A program made the translations under genes and the position numbers. This document shows positions 25,999-34,810 of a stretch of DNA of 64,000 bases, piece after piece. Position 1 is the first letter of the stretch. Each line of letters opens with the position of its first letter. Origin of the DNA: Bacteroidota bacterium (lineage in GTDB: Bacteria > Bacteroidota > Bacteroidia > Chitinophagales > Saprospiraceae). The stretch covers positions 1 through 64,000 of the forward strand of contig JAIUPL010000003.1 in NCBI GenBank assembly GCA_020160935.1, in the 5' to 3' direction. The notes under the pieces are model-generated. The model saw nothing but the letters and a program-made list of their open reading frames with translations, was not told where the DNA came from and did not search any database.

Positions 25999-27270
25999 AT
26001 GATAAAAATGATTTGCCTCATCCTCGGCGGGGGCGCCGGGAGCCGCCTTTTCCCGCTGACGGAACAACGTTCCAAACCGGCTGTACCCATCGGTGGCAAG
26101 TACCGTCTCATTGATATTCCCATTTCCAATTGCATTAATTCAGGCGTAAAACGGATGTATGTACTCACCCAGTACAACTCCGCTTCGTTGAATGCACATA
26201 TCAAGAATGCCTACAACTTCGATATTTTCACCAAAGGATTTGTAGACATCCTGGCGGCCGAACAAACGCCTGGTAACAAAGAATGGTTTCAGGGTACAGC
26301 CGATGCAGTACGCCAAAGCCGCCAGCACTACGAACGCCAGGACTTCGATTACGTTCTGTTGCTTTCCGGCGACCAGTTGTACCAGATGGATTTTGAAGAA
26401 ATGGTGCAATATCACATCTCGCAAAAGGCCGATATCACAATCGCTTGCCTGCCCGTGGATGCCCGCGATGCGCCCGGTTTCGGTATCATGAAAGTGGACG
26501 AGAATGGCAATATCCCGCGTTTTATTGAAAAGCCGCACCCGGATGAACTACCTAACTGGATCAGCGAAGTAAGCCCTGCCAATAAGAAGCGCGGCCGCCA
26601 GTACATGGCCTCGATGGGCATTTACATTTTCAACAGAAAGGCGCTGAACGATCTGTTCGACAAGTATTCCAATGCGACGGACTTCGGAAAAGAAATCATT
26701 CCGCAGGCTATTTCGGAAGGCCGGACGGTAGCAGCCTACCAATATGAAGGTTATTGGACCGATATTGGTACCATTCACTCCTTTTTTGAAGCCAATATTG
26801 AACTGACGGATCATATTCCTTCATTCAACCTGTTCAACAGCCAACGCCAGATTTATACACGCGGTCGTATGCTTCCGCCGGCCAAATTTTATGGTGGAAC
26901 GCAGTTGAACCGCGCGCTGATCGCGGAAGGCTCCATCCTGCATGCACGGCTCATCGAAGGTTCGGTGATCGGTCTGCGCGCCAGAATCGGGGAAAACACC
27001 GTGATCAAGGATTCCATCGTTATGGGTAACGACTCGTACCAGACGCTGGAACAAATTGCCATGAATCAGGATGATATTCCGCTGGGCGTTGGGCATTACT
27101 GCCATATCGAACACGCCATCCTGGACAAAGACTGCCGCATTGGTAATAACGTAGTGATCAAAGGCGGTGCACACCTGCCCGACATCGATACACCTTCCTA
27201 TTGTATTCGCGACGGGGTAGTGGTGGTGCGTAAAGGGGCGGTGATTGAGGAAGGGACGCGCATCATGTAA
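25999..27270 (+). CDS. glgC: glucose-1-phosphate adenylyltransferase
   Basis: A 423-residue GlgC that makes ADP-glucose, the donor used by the preceding synthase. The nucleotide-binding motif LGGGAGSRLFPLT (about 8-20), the SKPAVPIGGKYRLIDIP segment with the activator/catalytic lysine region, the GDQLYQMDF motif (about 120-128) and FIEKPHP are all present. The C-terminal half is a left-handed beta-helix with repeated V/I-containing hexads (RARIGENTVIKDSIVMG). The length is standard. It is co-transcribed with glgA; the palindrome at 27271 follows directly after the stop. Confidence 0.95.
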   Translation: MIKMICLILGGGAGSRLFPLTEQRSKPAVPIGGKYRLIDIPISNCINSGVKRMYVLTQYNSASLNAHIKNAYNFDIFTKGFVDILAAEQTPGNKEWFQGTADAVRQSRQHYERQDFDYVLLLSGDQLYQMDFEEMVQYHISQKADITIACLPVDARDAPGFGIMKVDENGNIPRFIEKPHPDELPNWISEVSPANKKRGRQYMASMGIYIFNRKALNDLFDKYSNATDFGKEIIPQAISEGRTVAAYQYEGYWTDIGTIHSFFEANIELTDHIPSFNLFNSQRQIYTRGRMLPPAKFYGGTQLNRALIAEGSILHARLIEGSVIGLRARIGENTVIKDSIVMGNDSYQTLEQIAMNQDDIPLGVGHYCHIEHAILDKDCRIGNNVVIKGGAHLPDIDTPSYCIRDGVVVVRKGAVIEEGTRIM

Positions 27271-27420
27271 ACACGGATTGCACGGATAGGAAAGGGGCGG
27301 ATTGCGCGGATTGGATGGGTAGTAGAGATGCTTTTTGTTGTTTTTTGCAACCAAAGCCACTCAATTTCCCATCCAATCCGTGTAATCCGCCCCTTTTTTA
27401 TCCGCGTAATCCGTGTTGCA
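27271..27420. repeat. palindrome of CGGATTG/CCGTGTAAT units
   Basis: The left arm (27271-27319) carries ACACGGATTG, GCACGGAT, GGGGCGGATTG and GCGCGGATTGG units. The right arm (27367-27420) is its complement (CCCATCCAATCCGTGTAAT...). A loop of 47 bases lies between. It begins at the glgC stop codon and ends six bases before the stop of the convergent BT_3928-family gene. Confidence 0.85.
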
Positions 27421-27425
27421 GTGTG

Positions 27426-28934
27426 TTATTTTTTCAGTGTCTCAAACGACGGAATATGTCTGTGGTGGTACATCGAGACCACCTGCCCGTCTTTCCAGAC
27501 TACAATACCCGGATTGGCCCGGATAATGGTTTTGAGCAGTTTTTCATCTGCTTTGTAGAACGGATATGTTGCGCCTGTTTTTTTGGCAAAATCGCCAGAA
27601 ACCTCCGCATCGCCGATGGTAGTTACGGCATACACACGCCAGCCAGCCTGTTTGGCGGCTTCGGCCAAGGGGTTGATTTCGTTTTTGAAACGATCGCCGT
27701 AGGCGGCTGTCGGGATGAACACCTCCTGTTCCACCTTTTTTTGTGATACAGATGCGATACGACGCTGGTACTGAGTAGAATCGGCGTTTACACGAATGGT
27801 ATCGGTTGCCCAGGTGGTATCAGGCACCATAATAGTCTCCATTTGTTTAGAACCATCGAGGTGATAGGCAACGATCATCAGGCTGTAGTTTTTATCTTCC
27901 AGCAGTTCATCGGTAATTTCACCATTTTCACCATCTTCAATGGCAAAGTCGCTCACTTTGGATTTGGTAATCGGCATGCGTTGCCCGTCTTTTTCCACGT
28001 ACCAGTCGGTCTGGATCTGGTCTTTTACTTTCCAGCCTTTATCTTTTGCATATTGCTTGTAGTAGGTGATTTTACCCGGCTCTGGTTCCATATATTTCAC
28101 TACTTCTCCCGTGTTGGTATTTTCCAGTACCCATCCCAGCACGTCGATTTTGGCTTCCCCTTCCAGAGCCTTGCGCTCGCGCACATGCGAGCCTACGGCG
28201 AATGGGCGGAAGTCGACAGGTGGCAGGTTCCAGTAGGTACTGTACAGGCAGAGCAGCAAAGAAACGAGGACAGTGCCGCCGGTAATGGCATTGCGTACGC
28301 CCGCCGTCCACAACTGGTGCATGTTTCTGCTGCGCAGCAAAAACAGCAAAGCCGGTATCATCAGGAAAAGATCCTTGAAAAACGAGATTTTTGGGTCCAA
28401 AACGATAAAATCGCCAAAACAACCGCAGTCAGTTACCCGCATCTGGGTTTTGATATATGGCCCCCATTTGGCAAAATCAAAGAAATTGGCATCCGAAGGC
28501 ACAAAACCTGTGAGGTAGGTAAAGCCTGTGAGCAATGTGAAAAAGAATACCAAGCCGAAAAATAACCACGCCGTCAGTTTGTTGCGATAACCGAGAATCA
28601 ACATAGCGCCCAGGGCGATTTCCAGCACAATCATGGTGATAGAAAACCCATTTACGTATTGCGACAGCCAGGGAAACAGAGGCGCCAGGCCTTTGAACGC
28701 ATTGTCGAGACCGGCGAAAGTCTGTTCAAATGCTGCAAAGTAGTCCAGCATTTTATAAGCAGTGCCTATAGGGTCCACTGCTTTCACCAGACCTGAAAAT
28801 ATGAACCATACTCCGCAGAAATGCTGCAGGAAAGTCCAGAATTTGTTGGTTGTTTTACCTGCGCGTGCGGTCAGGTAAGTAAAAATGGCGCCGATAACGG
28901 CAAAAATGACAAGTAGAGTAGGTAACGACGTCAT
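27426..28934 (-). CDS. BT_3928 family membrane protein (DoxX-like plus thioredoxin-like fold)
   Basis: A 502-residue membrane protein. Four or more hydrophobic segments in residues about 5-235 form a DoxX/MauE-like part, with DCGCFGDF on the cytoplasm/periplasm boundary (about 173-180). A soluble region follows, and the last roughly 110 residues resemble a thioredoxin-like fold (RVYAVTTIGD..., ATYPFYKAD...VVWKDGQVV), but the CxxC site is absent. This is the BT_3928 family, usually found next to a DUF1599 gene as here. The ATG at 28934 overlaps the DUF1599 stop (ATGA); the longer frame to 29129 lies inside that gene. Function is unknown; a role in quinone or thiol transport is only suggested by the fold. 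Confidence 0.85.
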   Translation of the reverse strand: MTSLPTLLVIFAVIGAIFTYLTARAGKTTNKFWTFLQHFCGVWFIFSGLVKAVDPIGTAYKMLDYFAAFEQTFAGLDNAFKGLAPLFPWLSQYVNGFSITMIVLEIALGAMLILGYRNKLTAWLFFGLVFFFTLLTGFTYLTGFVPSDANFFDFAKWGPYIKTQMRVTDCGCFGDFIVLDPKISFFKDLFLMIPALLFLLRSRNMHQLWTAGVRNAITGGTVLVSLLLCLYSTYWNLPPVDFRPFAVGSHVRERKALEGEAKIDVLGWVLENTNTGEVVKYMEPEPGKITYYKQYAKDKGWKVKDQIQTDWYVEKDGQRMPITKSKVSDFAIEDGENGEITDELLEDKNYSLMIVAYHLDGSKQMETIMVPDTTWATDTIRVNADSTQYQRRIASVSQKKVEQEVFIPTAAYGDRFKNEINPLAEAAKQAGWRVYAVTTIGDAEVSGDFAKKTGATYPFYKADEKLLKTIIRANPGIVVWKDGQVVSMYHHRHIPSFETLKK

Positions 28935-29494
28935 GCAGGATTGTTGTTGGTGGGTGTTTGTTCGGAAAGGCGTATCAGCGCAAATGCGGCATAGTTGATA
29001 ATGTCGCGGTAATTGGCTTCCAGTCCTTCCGATACGAGCGTTTGCCCGGAATTGTCTTCTATTTGTTTGATTCTCAATAGTTTTTGCAGTATCAGGTCGG
29101 TCATGCTGCTGATGCGCATGAGGCGCCATGCTTCCCCGTAGTCGTGGTTTTTAGCCGATAACAGGCGAATGTTTTCGGCCACCTGCTCGTCGTATAGTTG
29201 AGCCACTTTTTGGGCTTCCAGTTCCAGGGGCGCATCGGCGGGCAAGGACAATTGTATCATAGCCAGCACGCTGTAATTGATCAGCCCGACGAATTCCGAC
29301 TCAATCGAATCAGCCACTTTCTGACTGCCTTTTTCCTCAATGCTCCGGATGCGCAGCGCCTTGATGTATAGTTGATCCGTAATGCTGGATGGGCGCAGAA
29401 TACGCCACGCAGTACCGTAATCGGCCGTTTTTTTGACAAAAAGGTCGCGGCAATTGCCCACTACTTCACGAAATTGTTCCAGGGTGTTTTTCAT
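28931..29494 (-). CDS. DUF1599 protein
   Basis: A 187-residue protein of the DUF1599 family (also called nucleotide modification associated domain 1). It has two internal copies: residues about 12-90 (FVKKTADYGTAWRILRPSSI) and about 110-180 (LLSAKNHDYGEAWRLMRISS), each with the K-x-DYG-x-AWR pattern. It is cytoplasmic with no signal peptide. It is translationally coupled to the BT_3928-family gene that follows it. A TATATTTG box 11 bases before the ATG suggests a very short leader. The start at 29494 was chosen over a longer frame because that extension has no family match. Confidence 0.88.
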   Translation of the reverse strand: MKNTLEQFREVVGNCRDLFVKKTADYGTAWRILRPSSITDQLYIKALRIRSIEEKGSQKVADSIESEFVGLINYSVLAMIQLSLPADAPLELEAQKVAQLYDEQVAENIRLLSAKNHDYGEAWRLMRISSMTDLILQKLLRIKQIEDNSGQTLVSEGLEANYRDIINYAAFALIRLSEQTPTNNNPA

Positions 29495-29504
29495 ATCATG
29501 CGGG

Positions 29505-29512
29505 CAAATATA
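29505..29512 (-). promoter_or_regulatory. -7 box (TATATTTG) for the DUF1599 operon
   Basis: TAnnTTTG match only 11 bases upstream of the ATG, so the transcript would be nearly leaderless. Confidence 0.45.
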
Positions 29513-29579
29513 CACGCTCCATACGGGCACGCCCGAATCAGTGTTGTAATTTTGAAATTATTTGAAAATCAGAAGGTCT

Positions 29580-30311
29580 TCATTTGCGATGCAAACGAGG
29601 GATCAGCAAGCCGCATGCACCACCCACAATAAAGCCGGTTGCTACATCGGAGATGAAATGTTTGCCGCCTTTTACCCTTAAAAAGCCGACGGTAGCAGGA
29701 ATGGCTACGGCAGTTGCCCAAACGAGGGGTTTCCATTCGGAATCGGGGTGATAGTCAGACCAAATCTGCGCTGCCGAGAACGTGGCGGCAGCGCTCATGC
29801 TGGTATGACCGGAAAAAAAAGAGGCACGCGCATCACGCTTCAGTTTTTCGAACAAGGGTGCATTCGAGTTGTAACAAAATGGACGTGGCCGGCGCACGAT
29901 TTCCTTGCACAGGCTGGTAAGCGCCAGGTTGAGCCACATGGATTCTCCCAACAGCAAGGCGGCTGTGGGCGCATCGTGCCGTATGTTTTTATCAAGTAGC
30001 AGCAACACGGGCGAAGCAACGGATGTAAACAACAAAATATCGCTGTTGTGCTGTGCGGAAATGGAATACTGGCGCGTGACAAAACGTTCAAAACGCGGTA
30101 CGCGACCAAGATCCAGCGCTGCCACTTTTTCTGCTGTAAATGGCTGATTATGAACGTGTAATAAAGCCGCTGTGCCGATTCCAATTCCGCTCCCTCCAAC
30201 CCAGGCAAGTTCGCGTTTCCACGTTGTTTTGTATGGGTTTTGTGAAATTGCTGTGGAGATACAACACAACAGCAGCATAATGGCAAGCAGCCTGGAAAAC
30301 GTTGGTTTCAT
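29580..30311 (-). CDS. PAP2-family phosphatase
   Basis: A 243-residue membrane phosphatase. An N-terminal hydrophobic signal (about 5-23) is followed by several membrane helices. The three PAP2 motifs are present: KEIVRRPRP (about 136-144), FFSGHTS (about 164-170, with the catalytic His) and RVKGGKHFISDV (about 212-223). These enzymes dephosphorylate lipid phosphates or undecaprenyl pyrophosphate; which one cannot be told. The ATG overlaps the stop of the preceding PA-domain gene (ATGA at 30308-30311), so the two are translationally coupled. Confidence 0.92.
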   Translation of the reverse strand: MKPTFSRLLAIMLLLCCISTAISQNPYKTTWKRELAWVGGSGIGIGTAALLHVHNQPFTAEKVAALDLGRVPRFERFVTRQYSISAQHNSDILLFTSVASPVLLLLDKNIRHDAPTAALLLGESMWLNLALTSLCKEIVRRPRPFCYNSNAPLFEKLKRDARASFFSGHTSMSAAATFSAAQIWSDYHPDSEWKPLVWATAVAIPATVGFLRVKGGKHFISDVATGFIVGGACGLLIPRLHRK

Positions 30312-32035
30312 TCTTTGTGTACCACAAACTTTTGAGTGCCACTTGCATCCTTGGTGGTGATACGAACGGCATAAAAACCTGTCGGATATTGTTCGACAGG
30401 GTAGGAGAGTGTTTCCATATTCAGGTTTTTACGATAATCAGTTAAAATTATCTTTCCTGAAATATCGGTAAAGGTAATAATTGCATCCGTGGATTCTTCA
30501 AAGGCAGTTTGGATGTGCAGTACGTTGTGGGCTGGATTTGGGGAGACTTTAAAATCAACTTTCGGGGTAGTGGACTCTACTCCGATGGTTGGGCAAAAGA
30601 TTTCACTGTCCAGATACATCCTGATGACTGCATTGGGAGCGCCATAAAAACCGGTTGCCTTCCACATTCCATCTTTGAAAAGCAGGGTCCTTTTTTCCCG
30701 TTCTACATGCTCCTCATTGAACCCTATATACATGGGTACACTATTGCTTTCAAACATGACTGCCATTATGTAATAGTTTTCAGGTTCAATTGGTACTCCA
30801 ATCACGGCAGTATTTAAGTCTATTAGTTCAATATATGTTGGCGATGTTATTTCCAAAGGCAGAACGCTGATTGAACCTGTGGCAATAAGTGTCATGTCGG
30901 ATCCATCAGGGGCAAAGTTGTCCAGTTGGGGCGACACTCCTTCATTTAGTTGATATAAATTGACGTATATATCAACTATTTGTACAGGATTCATTTCAGG
31001 AGAAGGTAAAATAGCCAACTCTGCATAGGTCGCTATCCATTGATCTAGCGTTGAGGGGTGATAAAACATATTTCCTATTCCCCAATTGAATTGCGGCAGG
31101 GTATCAGGACGGTAAGCCGCTTGCAGGCCACGTAGTTCTTTGGCCAAAATACTGCCCGCATTACTGAATTGAATTTTTCTTGTGTCAGTAAACAAGCGAC
31201 CATTTAAACTCCCTTCTACCGTGTAAATAACCTGATATAATCCGCCAGGCAGATTGATATTGTTAAAAGCATCCGGCAAAATGAAAAGGCTGTCGAGCAC
31301 ATACGATGCCATTTCCTGGATATTTCTCACACTGCTGATAATCTCCTGTCCATTGATTTTCTGAAGTTTTGCGCTGATCAATACATCCTGTAAATCCATA
31401 TTGCTGATATTGGACAGGTTGGCGGAAAAATAAAAGGGGCTAACTTGTGGGAAGTAGCAGTTTTGCTGAATTTCATATACTGGATGACTCACACTATTGA
31501 TAAAAACCCCGGGTCGAACAAAACAGGCCACCGGCGGCACACTCTGTAGAAAGACTGACTGTATAACCTGAAAATCAGATGCTTTCATGTAAAAAACAGG
31601 AATTTGTACATCCGGCATCTGACCATCCAATCCCAGACCATATCGGGGTACGGGCGGGAATACCGTATTGCTGCGTCCCACCACCAGCATGCCAATAGCG
31701 CCTGCCTGCTGTGCCAATTTTGCTTTCTCTTTTACCGGGCAATTGCCTTCCCAAAGCATCACAATTTTACCGGCCACCGGGGTATTATTGGCGAAGCAAC
31801 CGGAAGAGTCGGGAAAACCTGACCACACCACTTCTCCGCACATATCTTCCGTCATCACATCTTTCCAGTCTGCCATCCCGTATCCGCATTCATAAACATA
31901 CAAGGAAGTGGAAAATGCCCCGGTGGAGAGGGTAAGTTGAAGGCCTGAGTCTTTGATTTCAGGGCCCTGGCCATATGATTTTGGAATAAAAAAGGATAAA
32001 AATACCGATAGGGAAATAAAGGATACTTTGGTCAT
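30308..32035 (-). CDS. PA-domain protein with T9SS sorting signal
   Basis: A 575-residue secreted protein. A signal peptide (about 1-22, ending SYGQ) is followed by a protease-associated (PA) type domain (about 85-170, VAGKIVMLWEGNCPVKEKAKLAQQ onward). The middle is of unknown type, and a C-terminal type IX sorting domain closes the protein (about 495-575: DFKVSPNPAHNVLHIQTAFE, then FYAVRITTKDASGTQKFVVH). No catalytic domain was recognised. It is coupled with the PAP2 phosphatase that follows, and a TAACTTTG box precedes it. Confidence 0.88.
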   Translation of the reverse strand: MTKVSFISLSVFLSFFIPKSYGQGPEIKDSGLQLTLSTGAFSTSLYVYECGYGMADWKDVMTEDMCGEVVWSGFPDSSGCFANNTPVAGKIVMLWEGNCPVKEKAKLAQQAGAIGMLVVGRSNTVFPPVPRYGLGLDGQMPDVQIPVFYMKASDFQVIQSVFLQSVPPVACFVRPGVFINSVSHPVYEIQQNCYFPQVSPFYFSANLSNISNMDLQDVLISAKLQKINGQEIISSVRNIQEMASYVLDSLFILPDAFNNINLPGGLYQVIYTVEGSLNGRLFTDTRKIQFSNAGSILAKELRGLQAAYRPDTLPQFNWGIGNMFYHPSTLDQWIATYAELAILPSPEMNPVQIVDIYVNLYQLNEGVSPQLDNFAPDGSDMTLIATGSISVLPLEITSPTYIELIDLNTAVIGVPIEPENYYIMAVMFESNSVPMYIGFNEEHVEREKRTLLFKDGMWKATGFYGAPNAVIRMYLDSEIFCPTIGVESTTPKVDFKVSPNPAHNVLHIQTAFEESTDAIITFTDISGKIILTDYRKNLNMETLSYPVEQYPTGFYAVRITTKDASGTQKFVVHKE

Positions 32036-32073
32036 TTTGAATGTTTATCGTTTTGTTTATCAAAGGAATATAC

Positions 32074-32081
32074 CAAAGTTA
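32074..32081 (-). promoter_or_regulatory. -7 box (TAACTTTG) for the PA-domain/PAP2 operon
   Basis: TAnnTTTG match 39 bases before the ATG at 32035. Confidence 0.5.
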
Positions 32082-32191
32082 AATCCTTTCTTTACCCTAA
32101 TCAGCGTATTTGCTGCTAATGACGATTTTTGGCAAAACAACCTTATCTACATCAGGCGCCCTTCCTGATTTTCGGATCGCCGTTAGTTTCC

Positions 32192-32360
32192 TGTAGAGTA
32201 TTTACCTGTAGAGTAATTTCCCGCAGAACTAGCAGATTTACCCGCAGAACTAGCAGAACGTAGAGTACACATTATTATCGCTTTGAAGAAAAAGGTGTAC
32301 TCTACGTTCTGCGAGTTCTGCGGGTAAATCTGCGAGTTCTGCGGGAAATTACTCTACGAA
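32192..32360. repeat. long palindrome with GTAGAGTACAC core (copy 2)
   Basis: Left arm 32208-32270 and right arm 32295-32357 pair over 63 bases with few mismatches, with looser GTAGAGTA units further out at 32192-32207. The arms have tandem CCCGCAGAACTAGCAG-type units. The loop has TTATCGCTTTGAAGAAA, nearly identical to the loop of copy 1 at 18566-18741. It occupies the gap between the PA-domain gene and ettA, both on the minus strand. Confidence 0.92.
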
Positions 32361-32377
32361 AAATAACCCACAAAAAC

Positions 32378-32416
32378 AACATCCCGAACCCTTGCTGTAG
32401 CCAAGATTCGGGATGT
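32378..32416 (-). terminator. terminator after ettA
   Basis: AACATCCCGAA and TTCGGGATGTT arms with a CTTG/CAAG inner pair. On the minus strand it is followed by GTTGTTTTTGTGG. It lies 30 bases past the ettA stop, after the GAGGTGA repeats. Confidence 0.65.
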
Positions 32417-32419
32417 TCT

Positions 32420-32449
32420 CACCTCTCACCTCTCACCTCTCACCTCTAT
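32420..32449. repeat. GAGGTGA tandem repeat at the ettA stop
   Basis: Four copies of the 7-base unit CTCACCT in tandem (minus strand AGGTGAG), joined to the ettA stop codon so that it reads TAGAGGTGAG. The same unit, inverted, occurs upstream of ettA at 34126-34157. Confidence 0.85.
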
Positions 32450-34116
32450 TTCAAAATGTGTTTCACCCGAGGCCGGTGCGGCGTTATATCGCCCAGTTTC
32501 GCTTTTTTCGCTTCTTCATAATCCGTAAATCCGCCTTCAAAGAACACCACTTCGGCATCGTCTTCAAAAGAAAGAATATGCGTGGCCAGTCGGTCGAGGA
32601 ACCAGCGGTCGTGGCTGATAATCAGGGCGCAACCGGCGAAGTTTTCGAGGGCTTCCTCCAGGGCGCGCAGCGTATTCACGTCGATATCGTTGGTCGGCTC
32701 GTCGAGCAGCAGTACGTTACCGCCGTCTTTGAGGGTCATAGCCAAGTGCACGCGGTTGCGTTCACCGCCGGAGCAGACACCTAATTTCTTTTGCTGATCG
32801 GCGCCGGCAAAGTTGAAGCGCGACAGGTAGGCGCGGGCATTGACGCTGGTGTTGCCCACCTGAATCAGGTCGTTGCCTTCGCTGACGATTTCGTAAATCG
32901 TTTTTTCCGGCAGCAGCGCTTCGTGGCTTTGGTCGACGTAACTCAGTTGTACGGTATCACCGATGATAACTTCACCGCTATCCGGTTTTTCCTTGCCGGT
33001 GATGATTTTGAAAAGTGTGGATTTGCCCACACCATTTGGGCCAATGATACCGACAATGGCGTTTTTGGGAATATCGAGCGACAGATTTTCGAACAGGACG
33101 CGATCGCCGAACGACTTGGTCACGTTGTTCAGTTCGATCACCTTGTCGCCCAGGCGCTGTCCAGTCGGGATGTATAGTTCGAGTTTGGCTTCTTTTTCGC
33201 GTGATTCTTCACCCGCCATTTTATCGTAGGCATTCAAACGGGCTTTACCTTTTGCCTGACGGCCTTTGGCGCCCATGCGCACCCATTCCAGTTCGCGCTC
33301 GAGTTGTTTGCGGCGTTTGTCTTCCTGTTTCTCTTCCTGAGCCAGGCGTTTGGCTTTTTGGTCGAGCCAACTGGAGTAGTTGCCCTGCCATGGAATGCCT
33401 TCGCCGCGGTCGAGTTCGAGGATCCAGCCGGCCACATTGTCGAGAAAATAACGGTCGTGCGTCACGGCGATAACAGTGCCGGGGAAGTTTTGCAGGTATT
33501 GTTCGAGCCAGGCCACCGACTCTGCATCGAGGTGGTTGGTAGGCTCGTCGAGCAGCAGAATATCGGGCTGGCTGAGCAGCAGTCGTGCCAGGGCTACACG
33601 ACGGCGTTCGCCACCGGAGCAAACTTTGATGGGCCGGTCGTCTTCCGGGCAACGCAGCGCATCCATAAAAACGCCGAGGCGGTAATCGAGTTCCCAGCCG
33701 TTGTAATGTTCGATTTGCTCCAGTACTTCACCTTGCCGTTCGATGAGTTTCATCATTTCATCGTCGTCGGTTACTTCTCCGAGTTTTATGCCGATGTCTT
33801 CATTTTCCTTGAGCAGGTCGACGATGTGTTGCACGGCTTCCTCCACAATCTGGCGCACCGTTTTGGAGTCGTCCAGTTCCGGCTCTTGTGCCAGGTACCC
33901 GATTTTATATTGTTTTTCAAACTCGATTTTGCCTTCGTAGTTCTGGTCGAGGCCGGCAATAATTTTCAGGAGCGTGGATTTGCCGGAGCCGTTCAAACCC
34001 AACACACCGATTTTTGCGCCATAGAAAAACGACAGCCAGATATTTTTGAGCACTTGTTTCTGCGGCGGGAACGTTTTGCTCACGCCTGACATAGAGAAGA
34101 TGATTTTTTCGGACAT
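32446..34116 (-). CDS. ettA: energy-dependent translational throttle ABC-F protein
   Basis: A 556-residue ABC-F ATPase with two ABC domains and no membrane segments. The first Walker A GLNGSGKST (about 38-46) and signature CSGGERRRVALARL are followed by the linker region with the charged QEEKQEDKRRKQLE (about 254-267). The second Walker A is GPNGVGKST (about 355-363), with the LLDEPTNDID Walker B. EttA binds the ribosomal E site and restrains early translation when energy is low. The length and the YIPTGQRLGDKVIE connector agree with EttA rather than with antibiotic-resistance ABC-Fs. It is a single gene bounded on both sides by GAGGTGA repeats. Confidence 0.95.
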   Translation of the reverse strand: MSEKIIFSMSGVSKTFPPQKQVLKNIWLSFFYGAKIGVLGLNGSGKSTLLKIIAGLDQNYEGKIEFEKQYKIGYLAQEPELDDSKTVRQIVEEAVQHIVDLLKENEDIGIKLGEVTDDDEMMKLIERQGEVLEQIEHYNGWELDYRLGVFMDALRCPEDDRPIKVCSGGERRRVALARLLLSQPDILLLDEPTNHLDAESVAWLEQYLQNFPGTVIAVTHDRYFLDNVAGWILELDRGEGIPWQGNYSSWLDQKAKRLAQEEKQEDKRRKQLERELEWVRMGAKGRQAKGKARLNAYDKMAGEESREKEAKLELYIPTGQRLGDKVIELNNVTKSFGDRVLFENLSLDIPKNAIVGIIGPNGVGKSTLFKIITGKEKPDSGEVIIGDTVQLSYVDQSHEALLPEKTIYEIVSEGNDLIQVGNTSVNARAYLSRFNFAGADQQKKLGVCSGGERNRVHLAMTLKDGGNVLLLDEPTNDIDVNTLRALEEALENFAGCALIISHDRWFLDRLATHILSFEDDAEVVFFEGGFTDYEEAKKAKLGDITPHRPRVKHILK

Positions 34117-34419
34117 GCTATTATTAAGAGGTGAGAGGTGAGAGGTGAGAGGTGAGAAAGGGCACTTACTAAAATGGGCATAGTCCTTTTACCTCAGCGG
34201 GCGCAAAGGTCGTATGTAGGAAGCAGAGTAGAAAGAAAAATTCCGGAAGTTGTTGCAGTTCGTGGTGCAACCGGATTTCAATAAAATTATGCTTGGGTAA
34301 TGATTGAAATAGTCCTATTCAACAGACTTTCGCAATTTTGCGCGGTGCACTGGCTATGTTGATGAAACACGCACTATAGCCAGGTTGGCAGCCATTAGAA
34401 TATCAGAAAAACTGAAATC
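34117..34419. other. gap between ettA and the 93-residue gene
   Basis: About 303 bases. 34126-34157 are GAGGTGA repeats next to the ettA start region. The remainder (34160-34419) shows no clear gene or hairpin, and no TAnnTTTG box for either flanking gene was identified. Confidence 0.5.
34126..34157. repeat. GAGGTGA tandem repeat upstream of ettA
   Basis: Four copies of GAGGTGA in tandem, starting about ten bases ahead of the ettA ATG, in inverted orientation to the copy at 32420-32449. The pair forms a long-distance inverted repeat around the gene. Confidence 0.85.
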
Positions 34420-34701
34420 ATGCGAATCATTGGAGAAATACCACACCCATCCCTCAAAATATCAATTTTTAAAACAGGCGACCGAGTAAGTGTGAAATTT
34501 GAAAACGAGCGCTATGAGCAAACGTTCAAACTGGGTGCCGATGAGCGATTTGCGTCTGTGGAGACCATTCAGCAATGGGCAGATGCACCATTCATGCAAC
34601 AGGTACAACAAACCTTTCAACAGATGCACCAGGCACACTTCAGCGCGCTGAGCCGACTTTTCCCATCGGATGCAGGCGGGATGTTTGAAGAAATTATTTA
34701 A
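34420..34701 (+). CDS. hypothetical small protein
   Basis: A 93-residue protein. The first 40 residues look beta-rich (KISIFKTGDRVSVKFENERY), and the rest helical and Gln/His/Met-rich. There is no signal peptide, membrane helix or metal motif. It has a proper start (MRIIGE) and codon use like its neighbours. It could be a lineage-specific protein; function unknown. Confidence 0.6.
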   Translation: MRIIGEIPHPSLKISIFKTGDRVSVKFENERYEQTFKLGADERFASVETIQQWADAPFMQQVQQTFQQMHQAHFSALSRLFPSDAGGMFEEII

Positions 34702-34810
34702 ATGATAATTGGATAGCATACAAAAATTGTGGTGTTGCATGCGTCCTTTTCGTATCATTGCGCCGATTTACTGAAATTGTTTGTTCAAAATCCGATACAT
34801 ACAAATTAAC

